Origin: Lithodes maja | Taxonomy: Eukaryota > Arthropoda > Malacostraca > Decapoda > Lithodidae | DNA length: 64,000 nucleotides | Direction: 5' to 3' | Assembly (NCBI GenBank): GCA_037953745.1 | Contig: JBAKBP010003126.1 | Span: 96,071 to 160,070 of the forward strand | Part shown: positions 1 to 8,664 of the stretch, in pieces | How positions within the stretch are numbered: the stretch's first letter is position 1 | Layout of the letters: each line of letters opens with the position of its first letter | Made by a program: the position numbers and the translations under genes | The notes under the pieces: model-generated | What the model was told of the DNA's origin: nothing | Seen by the model: the letters and a program-made list of their open reading frames with translations, nothing else | Databases searched by the model: none

Positions 1-12
1 AAGTATACAGTA

Positions 13-750
13 CAGTCGGCCCCGCAAGGGTGCGCACTAAAAGGGTGCGATTCTCCAACCGTGCGGCAGATGTCCGTGTGGTGCTTATAATCCAAGGGTG
101 CGAAAAAAGCAAAGCGTGTGTTTTTTTCGCCCAATAACCCCTGAAAAACATGAACTAAGGAAAGAATACCTGTACAGTATAGAAATGTGATTAGATATTA
201 GATAGAATATGGGTATTACACTCACTTTGGATGGTTTATGTATGTGTGGAGGTTGGGATGTTGGTCTTACTGAGGGTCCGAGGCTGCCCCCATGCCCACA
301 TGGGGGCATTTTACACCTGCTGCCCCTAACCCACCGCCCAGGGCGATCGTGTTACCCACCAAAACAAAAGTGAAAGTTCTTGATTTAGAACAGAAAAAAC
401 AGTTACTAGACATGTTGGCTAGAGGTGAGAAACAGGCAAATGTGGGTAGACATTTTGGTGTGGGCATGGGGGCAGCCTCGGACCCTCAGTAAGACCAACA
501 TCCCAACCTCCACGCATACATAAACCATCCAAAGTGAGTGTAATACCCATATTCTATCTAATATCTAATCACATTTCTATACTGTGCAGGTATTCTTTCC
601 TTAGTTCATGTTTTTCAGGGGTTATTGGGCGAAAAAAGGGTAAGTTTGAAGAGTCCCCGGACTACATAGTGAATTTCCCATAGGTTCTTAAGCTCCAAGG
701 GTGCGCGCATGTCTCGGACTAAGGTAACCGCACCCTTGTGGGGCCCACTG
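13..750. mobile_element. Non-autonomous pogo/Tigger element, fold-back form
   Basis: The ends are inverted copies: CAGTCGGCCCCGCAAGGGTG at the left matches the reverse complement of the right end (CAGTGGGCCCCACAAGGGTG). TA dinucleotides sit outside at 11-12 and 751-752. This is the arrangement of pogo/Tigger elements in the Tc1/mariner superfamily. The interior is itself a long inverted repeat: about 120-300 pairs with about 456-640, leaving a ~155-nt loop. The loop keeps a short piece of transposase N-terminus. At ~740 bp with no catalytic domain it can only move with help from a related transposase. Confidence 0.85.
349..462 (+). pseudogene. Remnant of Tigger-type transposase DNA-binding domain
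   Basis: The translation contains KVLDLEQKKQLLDMLARGEK followed by QANVGRHFGV. This matches the style of the first helix-turn-helix (CENP-B N-terminal / pogo type) of Tigger transposases. Only about 38 residues survive, and the reading frame then enters the right arm of the inverted repeat. No second HTH or DDE domain is present. It is a decayed internal fragment of the surrounding element, not a functional gene. Confidence 0.6.
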
Positions 751-752
751 TA

Positions 753-1290
753 TATGAAAGAAAGCAAATTCGTTCATAAAATTTGTCATATGTTATTTTC
801 GTCCGCCACTTCAATACATGCGGATCCTCTACGCCTCCTATCGAAACATAAAGATGTATATTTGTGTCAATATTTTGATCGAAAATTTAAAATAAATGTT
901 TTAAAGTAAATAATAACACATACTAATATGAATAGTCGATGTTTTTAAGTGATTGTATGTGCATATGGTCGAGAATAATTCGTCTGCTAGCGCTAAAGAC
1001 GAATTCTAAAGATGTATTGTCTGTGCGCCTCACGGTGTCACTCCTCAAAAGGCTGTGCGCTGGATGAGCAACCGTAAGCGACCGTATGCGCGCCCAATGT
1101 CGTTCAGTAAGCCTGTAGCGCCAACCGGGCGCTAAAATTGGTGCTCTTGAATGCGCTCCTGTTGGTGAACGGTGCGGTCTAGCAATCTGTGGCAACTATT
1201 CACTAAGTCCCTGATTCATCAGGGCACCCACCCTAGCCTTGCTATTCAGCAGGGAGTGTATGGTGGTAAAAACTGCATCATCATCATCAT
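753..1290. other. Unassigned intergenic DNA
   Basis: I see no convincing coding sequence, inverted repeat or recognisable element here. A short (CAT)n run lies near 1275-1293, just before the LINE fragment. Confidence 0.4.
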
Positions 1291-2249
1291 CATCAGATGG
1301 CAAGTCTTCTCAACTGTACCTCCAGTCCCATCCATTCATACGCAGAAGACTCTACCTTATACTACGTAATTACTTTTCCTGAATGCCCCAGCCAGCAATC
1401 TCTCAAAAACAAATGTAATGAAGCCATGCAACACTTTTATTCTGATCTAACTACTATTTCCAATTGGGACAGAGAAAACCTTGTTGCCTTTAATGCTTCC
1501 AAAACCCAATTTCTTCATCTTACTATCCGTCCGGAAATCCCAGAGGACTATCCCTTATACTTCAACAATACAAAAATCAGTCCTTCATCTTCTCTCAATA
1601 TTTTCAGTGTCTCTTTTTCTTCTGCTCTCACTTGGAAGGACCATATTACCAGTCTTGCTAAGGCAGCCTCCCAGAAGCTGGGTGTGCTTAACCGCCTCAA
1701 GGGGTTCTTTACCCCTGCACAGTTTCTTGCTCTGTACAAGGGCACAGTGTGTCTTTGTATTGATTATTGTTCACATGTGTGTGGAGGATCCTCTCGCACC
1801 GCACTCCTAGACAAAGTAGAAAGGAAAGCCTTTCGTATCATTAACGCCCGCCCACTCACCAACTCTGCAATCTCTCTCTCTTCGCCGCAATGTTGCATCT
1901 CTCTGACTATTCTATCGCTACTATAATAATCAATGTTCCTCAGAGCTTTCCCAGATGTATACCACCTCCTCTACGTAGGGTACGTAGTACCGGTCTTGCA
2001 ACTCTCCAACCCAAGAGTGAAACGTTATTCTCAGACTTTCTTCTATTCAACTGCTGAGCTCTGAAACTCTCCCAGAATCAGTTTTTCCCTCTTCTTATGA
2101 CTTTAATTGCTTCAAACTCAGTGTGTCCAGGCATTTTGGCTCGAACGTCCCTTGATTTTGGCCCCGTCACTCTTTTAACTATGGGAGAGGCACTCGGTAC
2201 AGGCAGTTCTGCCTTTTGTCTCCCTCACTCACATAACCAAACAAAATAT
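1291..2249 (+). pseudogene. 5'-truncated L2-like LINE, RT C-terminus and 3' tail
   Basis: The 1297-1926 frame encodes the C-terminal part of a non-LTR reverse transcriptase. It includes the region just after the catalytic box (HSYAEDSTLYY, FNASKTQFLHL), the conserved KLGVLNRLKGFF block, and LLDKVERKAFRIINARPLTN. The frame then breaks, and fragments such as NPRVKRYSQTFFYST follow in other frames up to about 2130. The tail resembles the poly(A)-tailed copy at 50082-50735 on the other strand, so both belong to one family. The element lacks endonuclease and most of the RT and cannot move. Confidence 0.8.
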
Positions 2250-2255
2250 ATGGGT

Positions 2256-2833
2256 AGAATGTAGAGTTTGGGCGTACCGCCAGCATTGTTTACACTACGC
2301 GGAATGGCGGCGGACGCTTGCCATCATGTTCCCGTCTATTTTGACTGCCGTTGGATACAATAATATGTTGAGGAGGGGCTTTGCCCCTCCTCACCCCCCC
2401 ATGAGATATTGTCATCATCATATATATTGCCAGCTGCCGTTGGATACAATAATATGTTGAGGAGGGGCTTTGCCCCTCCTCACCCCCCCCATGACATATT
2501 GTCATCATCATATTGCCAGCAGGGGGCAAATAACCAAAACAAAATCGCTGTCAAAATAGATGCGAACTTAACTGCGGCGATCAACCATGTAAGCATGACG
2601 GCGACGGACGCTTGCGATCATGTTCCTGTCAATTTTGACTGCCATTGGATACAATAGTATGTTGAGGCCCTCACCTTCCCATGACATATTGTCATCATCA
2701 TATACTGTACTGTATATTGCCAGCAGGGGGCAAATAACCGAAAACAAATTCCGTCAAAATGGACGCAAATTTAACTGCGGCGATCGACCTATGTAAACGT
2801 GGCGACCGTGCGCCCGGACACTACATCCATCCC
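2256..2833. mobile_element. MITE family M1, copy 1 (internally duplicated)
   Basis: This is one of three related copies in the first 4.4 kb. The left end is GAATGTAGAGTTTGGGCGTA. The right end, reverse-complemented, reads like GATGTAGTGTCCGGGCGCAC. There is no coding potential. The core carries palindromes such as AGGGGCTTTGCCCCT and GACATATTGTCATCATCATA. This copy is longer than the others because the core around 2340-2520 is tandemly duplicated. The three copies share the start GGGCGTACC and the end ACATCCATCCC. Confidence 0.7.
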
Positions 2834-2938
2834 AAATATATATATTCAGACATTAACACCCCAAGGTCTTTCACACTGTCTTTCCGTTCTATTATGTGGT
2901 TGGATTCTGTTATGTACTGTAGTTTGTATTCTCTTTAA

Positions 2939-3350
2939 CCCCTTGAGTACCATCGACGCACGTTATGCGTCGCCTATGTATGTAGCGCTAAACCCCAGCG
3001 ATGCAATGGTTGCGTTCGCGTTAATTACTTTTGTCCTATGGCACCTAGAGGGTTCAGATGTATGGGAACTGCTTTAGTATCCCACGCAACAATACCGATG
3101 GTTGGAAACCCTCCCAAGTCCATCCACGTGCTTGTGGGCGCGCATGGGAGTGGTTTTCCAGTACAGTATTTCCCCATGTTAATCGCGACTTTCCCCTGCC
3201 CCGCAGGACCCCTAAATGACCTAGGTGTGCGTCTTTTTGTGGTTTTTCCTTCATTACTAAACCATCCCATGTGTTTTCAGGAAAACAAAAATTGGCAACC
3301 TGCTGGTCCCTCTATGTACATTTATTATAAATCAGCTGGTGCTCAATGGG
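2939..3350. mobile_element. piggyBac-like MITE at TTAA
   Basis: The target TTAA is duplicated at 2935-2938 and 3351-3354. The ends are inverted repeats: CCCCTTGAGTACCA at the left and CCCATTGAGCACCA as the reverse complement of the right. Joining the flanks at one TTAA restores the LINE-A antisense sequence that is continuous in copy 2, which confirms the boundaries. At 412 bp it has no transposase. The subterminal palindrome GACGCACGTTATGCGTC lies ~20 nt inside the left end. Confidence 0.9.
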
Positions 3351-3451
3351 TTAACGACATTATCCTCTCCGTAACGCAATGATTGGAATTTTTCTTCATT
3401 GAATTGCATGTTACTTTCCCTGGTCCACTGGAACACTGCATTTTTCCACAA

Positions 3452-3751
3452 GAATGTTAAGTTCGGGCGTACCGCCAGCCTTGTGTAAACTACGCGGACC
3501 GGCGTCGGGACGCTTGCCATCATGTTCCCGTCTATTTGCCTTTGGATACAATGATATGTTGAGGGGGGGCTTTGCCTCCCCTCACCCCCCTCACTCCCCC
3601 CCCCTCCCATGACATATTGTCATCATCATATATATTGCCAGCAAGGGGCAATAACCGAAAAAAATCGCCGTCAAAATAGACGCAAAGTTAACCGCGGCGA
3701 TCGCCCCATGTAAACAATGATGACCGTACACCCGGAATCTACATCCATCCC
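3452..3751. mobile_element. MITE family M1, copy 2
   Basis: Same family and orientation as copy 1, inserted in LINE-A. It starts near GAATGTTAAGTTCGGGCGTA and ends ACATCCATCCCC. The core holds the hairpin around GGGGGGGCTTTGCCTCCCCT. The flanks suggest a short duplication of CATTT, but the exact left end is uncertain by a few bases. Confidence 0.65.
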
Positions 3752-4111
3752 CATTTGTCTTCCTTCAGCCGGCCTGTGTTCTCTTGTGTGTTTACTATCA
3801 TGCTTAGTTTTGTGTCATCAGCAAAAGAAGACACTACTGTGTCCACAATGAGGAAAATAAGGTGTGCTAGCACTCTTCCTTGGGGAACTGAGCTTTTGAC
3901 ATACGAAGGCTCAGATGTGACTTGGTTTACTGTTACTGATTGTTTACGGTTTATGAGGAAGTTGTATATCCACTATCCGATTTTCCCTGTTATACCTTTT
4001 GCTTTGAGTTTGTGGGCTATTATACCATGGTTACATTTATCATATGCCTTAGCAAAATAGGTGTAAATGACATCCATGTTTTTCTTTTCTTCCTGCGATT
4101 TAAGAATTTTG

Positions 4112-4384
4112 GGGATGGATGTAGATTCCGGGCATACGGTCGTCATGTTTACATAGGGCGATCGCCGTGGTTAACTTCGCGTCTATTTTCGGTTATTTGC
4201 CCCCTGTTGGCAATATACAGTATATGATGATGACAATATGTCATGGGGGGGGGGGGGGGGGTGAGGGGGGCCAAAGCCCCCCTCAACATATTATTGTATC
4301 CAAAGGCAGTCAAAATAGACGGGAACATGATGGAAAGCGTCCGACGCCACTCCGCGTAGTGTAAACAAGGCTGGTGGTACGCCT
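4112..4384. mobile_element. MITE family M1, copy 3 (opposite orientation)
   Basis: It lies inverted relative to copies 1 and 2. It begins GGGATGGATGTAGATTCCGG and ends GGCTGGTGGTACGCCT. An 8-bp duplication GAATTTTG flanks it (4104-4111 and 4385-4392). The uninterrupted LINE-A copy has a single GAATTTTG at the matching place, so this gives the cleanest insertion boundary for the family. An 8-bp duplication suits a hAT-type (or similar) helper transposase. The core has a 15-nt poly-G run and a long near-palindrome. Confidence 0.8.
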
Positions 4385-6509
4385 GAATTTTGTCATAATG
4401 TTCCAAAAGTTGTGAGAGACATGATATTCCCGCTCTGAACCCATGTTGACCGGTGTTGTGTAGTTCATTTGCTTCGCAGGACTCGCTTGAAAAACCTTTG
4501 ATGATGTGGGAAGTTAGTGCTACTGGTATTGGGCGGTATTTTTTTGGTAGTGCTTTACTTCCTCCTTTATGCAATGGGGCAATTATAGCATTTTTCAAGC
4601 TATCTGGTATTTCACCAGTGACTACACTCCTCCACATTATAGCCAGGGGTTTTGAGAGGTTTTCCTTACATTTCTTCATTAGGATCGAATTCCATGAGTC
4701 CGGGCCCGGTGCCGGATGGCATTTTGGAAATGGCCTCTTTTATGCCTTTTGGACTGAAATTAATATCCAGAATCTGGGGGGGTTTCCGTAGGGGAGTTTT
4801 CCATGAATAATATATTTTGGTCTCTAATGGCTTTTGTTTCATCAGGCTAACTGAATGCCATTTCATACTGCCGGCATAAGAGTTCGCTCATTTCCTTTTT
4901 GCCCCTTGTAAATGACCCATCCCCTTTGCTTGGTGGGCCGATGTTTGATGCTGTTTTAGCCTTTTTTTGTCATATGAAAAGAAGTACAGTACTGTACTTG
5001 GATTTTGTTTTGATACCTGCAATAGCTTTCCTCTTCTCTTCCATATGTTGTAGTTCATAATTTATGAGATTCTTAGTATTTGTTCAATTTCCACAGTTTC
5101 TCTATCTATCTTGGCCTGTTGCCTATCCTGTAGATTTTGTTATGTGAGTAATTTCCTTCTGTACAGCTTCCTTCTCTCCCGATTTTTTTTGCTTCTTCGT
5201 CTTGTTTGTCTTTCAGGTACCGGTATGTGGTGGCTACAAATTTTGGTCATGGTTACTGCTATTAGGACTAGACCTTCTGATGGTGTCCGGTTATTCATTA
5301 AATCTTCCTAGTCTATTTCCTCCATTTCTTTATTTACCTCTTCCCACCTAATATTTTTGTTATTGAAGTTAAATTTATTAAAAGGGCCAGCTTTTTGTCT
5401 CAATTCTGAGGTTGTCTGAATGTCTGTACACTTGTTAAGGTTATTTTAATCTCAATTAATTTATGATCCGAGTATGTTGTGTCCGATATGTTAATGGTGT
5501 GTACTAGGGTGTCGTTGTTAGTGAAGACAAGGTCTAAGATATTGTTTTCCCGTGTGGGTTTGGCAATATGCTGGGTAAGACTAAAATATTCGCAAAATTT
5601 AAAAAGCTCTCGTATTTGCTTCTCTGGTGTTATTCGCCACTAGTTGGTTTTCTAGTTGTCATTATTTAATGTTTGGTAGGTTTATGTCTCCTAACCACAT
5701 AATATTTGGTGTCAGGTTCCCGAGGGCTTCCACTTCTGCTTATATTTTATTGAGTTGGATTTTTAATTCTTCTAGGGACGAGTCCGGAGGCCTATATGTG
5801 ACAATACTCTAACTGCTAAATTTATGGATTCTATTTTAACTCCAAGTATTTCCACCACTTCATTACTGTTATTTAGGAATTCAGAACATATCAGTGAGTC
5901 GTGAATGTACAGTATTGTACAAGGCTACACCTCCACGTGTTCTATGCGTTCTGTCCGCACTATGTAGGTTATAACCAGGAATCCATACTTCACTATCTTC
6001 CTGATTTTTAGTGTGAGTTTCTGTGAGAGCCGCAAGTATAGCGTTTCCTTCTTCTAGCACCCTAATAAATGGTACTTTGTTCGTGGTTCTATTTTTTAGG
6101 CCTTGGATATTTGCAAACAAGAGTGGGGAGAGATTATTTGGAATACTGTGTGTACCTAATAGTCTTCGGAATATATTAGCCACTCTTGGAAAGCCAGGAG
6201 GTGCTCGAGGTGTTTTATGTGCTCTTCCATCTCCCTCAATCTCTTCATCTTCATCTGCCATTTCCCTCCTTGCCTTCTTCCTCTATATCGTCCGCACGTA
6301 CCTGGAAAATTGTTTTGGTTACCAGTACCATTTGTGATGTTTCTTGCATCCCTTCGTGTACCTCTATTATGAATATTGTGGCAGGTAGTATCATAGCAGG
6401 TCTTGCTTTCAAGTGATGACTTGCAGATGGATGGGTGGTGGTATATATATGCATTTTTCACCAAATCTGAATTTTCCATCACTGATCAGTATGTGATGAT
6501 GGCACAAAA

Positions 6510-6785
6510 GAGAGAGAGGTTCTGGAAGTGTTAGTGAATGCCAGGCTGGATGTATGTGGAATGACAGAGACCAAATGGAAAGGTTCAGATGTGAGAGAGT
6601 GGGAGTGTGGAATGGGTGTGTGTGCTGGAGTGAGTGAAGGAACAGCGAGAGAAGGTGCATGTTTGTTTGTAAGTAGCAAATGGAAGGAATGTGTAAGAGA
6701 GTATGGGTCTGTGGGTTCAAGGATTGTGTGGGTGAAAATTAAAGTAGGAATACAAACGTGGGTGATTGTATGCGTGTATGCCCCG
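6510..6785 (+). pseudogene. RTE LINE endonuclease, N-terminal segment
   Basis: The frame reads LVNARLDVCGMTETKWKG (the conserved TETKW endonuclease motif) and ends WVIVCVYAP at the LTR insertion. The endonuclease frame continues at 20360 with DRGYT and the GDMNGKVG motif. The N-terminus is missing through 5' truncation. Family function: nicking target DNA for target-primed reverse transcription. Confidence 0.85.
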
Positions 6786-7910
6786 TGTGACGCACCCAGT
6801 GCGTGGCAACGCAACCTGATTGTACTCCTTGGTACTCCACTGTACCGCCGCTGTGCGGTACCTCTGTACCGCTGTACCGTGCTGGTTGCTTATATTGAGT
6901 GTGACAACGTATGACTATGTTCTTTGTATCTCTGCAAAGGTCTCGTCATGTGCTAACCAGTGGTGGGTTTTGTTTTAAGCCATGTCGAGACCTTCCATTT
7001 AATATGTAGTATCAATAGAGAAGTTGATAGATAAGACAATGGGAGTTCAGAGAGAGAGAGTGAGTTGGGCTTCAGAGCGAGAGGGTAGCAATGCGCCACG
7101 CTGCCGGGGGGGTGGTTGCCAGACGTATGGACCGGTTGGCAGCCTTGCGCTTATAGCTAGGCGCGGCAGGGTTGGTAGTCCATTGCCGCCTGCCTATGCT
7201 GCCTGGGCTGCCCATGTTGTCGTACTGCACATTGCCTGGAGGCTCGCTGTGTGTTCCATGATCAGGTTGCCTAGAACCTTTGAGATTCTAACATCCCTTG
7301 CCCTCTCTCCCAACTTCTCACGGTTGCACTCTTTCTCTCTGACGACATTACTCTCATTTCATTCTTCTCTCTATTTAAATGCATACCCTTCCCTTGAGGT
7401 CCTAAAGGAGTTTCAGCACTCACCTCTCGTATTACTCTTAGGACAAGCATATATTTACATGTATTAGATTTAACCCTCCAGCCCCGGGGGCTATAGCTTA
7501 TGACTGTACTCCTGTACCGGGGGTTTTGAGGATTTTTTACCTATGTTAACTACTCTGTAAAAGAATGAATATTGCATGTAATGTTGTGAATAAAAAAAAA
7601 TAATGTTCCACAAACCTTCCTCTGTCAAATGGCGTTTAGTAGAGGTCTCTAGCCCCTCTGGTTGCATAATGGTGAGCGCGGGAAGACGAGTGCTTTTTTA
7701 TGCGGGAATTTCCTCACGCGTCCGAAAGCGTCGGCCCGCCCTGGCTACGACGCACCTAGCCGCTCGCCGCGCCAAAGTATTTATCTCCCTTAGACGATTT
7801 TAGTGTTTGATATTGAGAATGTGATGTTTGTTTTGATATTTTCTAGTTATTTTGAGGCCAATTATATAAAATATGTTTATTAGGGTATCAATTTCACTGA
7901 TATTGGTAAT

Positions 7911-8395
7911 TTTCACTCGATACCGTACATTTTATTAGTAATTGAGGTAGGTTATTGTTGTATTAGGCACTTATTATTCGTTATCACAGGTGTTTATTAT
8001 ACTTTGGCCATCAAATCTTAGGTCTTGTGTCACTTTCACTTTGACAAATATGCTTTAGAGAGTGTCACTGTCACTGATAATGCTCATTTTCACTCGATAC
8101 CGTACATTTTATTAGTAATTGAGGTAGGTTATTGTTGTATTAGGCACTGATTATTCGTTATCACAGGTGTTTATTATACTTTGGCCATCAAATCTTAGGT
8201 CTTGTGTCACTTTCACTTTGACAAATATGCTTTAGAGAGTGTCACTGTCACTGATAATGCTCATTTTCACTCGATACCGTACATTTTATTAGTAATTGAG
8301 GTAGGTTATTGTTGTATTAGGCACTGATTATTCATTATCACAGGTGTTTATTATACTTTGGCCATCAAATCTTAGGTCTTGTGTCACTTTCACTT
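7911..8395. repeat. 177-bp tandem repeat, ~2.7 copies, inside piggyBac
   Basis: Units start with TTTCACTCGATACCGTACAT at 7911, 8088 and 8265, so the period is 177 bp. The units are nearly identical. The array lies between the left end of the transposon and the 3' end of the transposase gene. Each unit has several TCACT motifs (GTCACTTTCACTTTGAC and similar), so it could be subterminal binding sites; that role is inference. Confidence 0.9.
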
Positions 8396-8664
8396 AGTTA
8401 TATGATTTGTAAATGTTTTATATACAATTTATTGTGTCTTTTTTCACTGATTTATATATTTCTATAGGTTCTAATCATATGAATGTCACTTGGTATATAC
8501 ATATGTGTCACTTTCACATATTATTATGGTGGAATTGTATTTGTATCAATTTTCTCATAATACTTGACTTTTTTATTATAATACATTGGTTTTCTTCCAC
8601 TTTTTGCCTATATATAATTATAGTGTACATATTGTCATTTTATTGGGCAATTTCAGTATGATTA

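Larger units (their letters stand above)
2834..6483 (-). pseudogene. LINE-A copy 1, 3' portion (RT and endonuclease), interrupted
   Basis: Read on the minus strand this matches the better copy at 57549-62105. The endonuclease segment (about 6260-5880) has LLFANIQGLKNRT and AALTETHTKNQEDSEVWIPG. The RT segment (about 4680-3760) has KNAIIAPLHKGGSKALPK and the HNTGQHGF block. The end of ORF1 with CKSSLESKTCYDTTCHNIH (a C-x8-C-x4-C-x3-H finger) lies at 6480-6400. The coding frame has many stops and frameshifts. Two M1 MITEs (3452-3751, 4112-4384) and a piggyBac-like MITE (2939-3350) interrupt it. The upstream (5') part resumes at 26394, beyond the RTE insertion. The C-terminal ~200 codons are missing at the left. 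Confidence 0.85.

Noticed and set aside
7024..7467. 147-codon frame in the LTR (repeated at 18769-19212)
   Set aside because: It lies wholly within the LTR, has no recognisable domain, and is duplicated only because the LTR is.
7911..8395. CRISPR-like or satellite array
   Set aside because: The 177-bp units are contiguous with no spacers and there are under three copies. It is a tandem duplication in a eukaryotic transposon.
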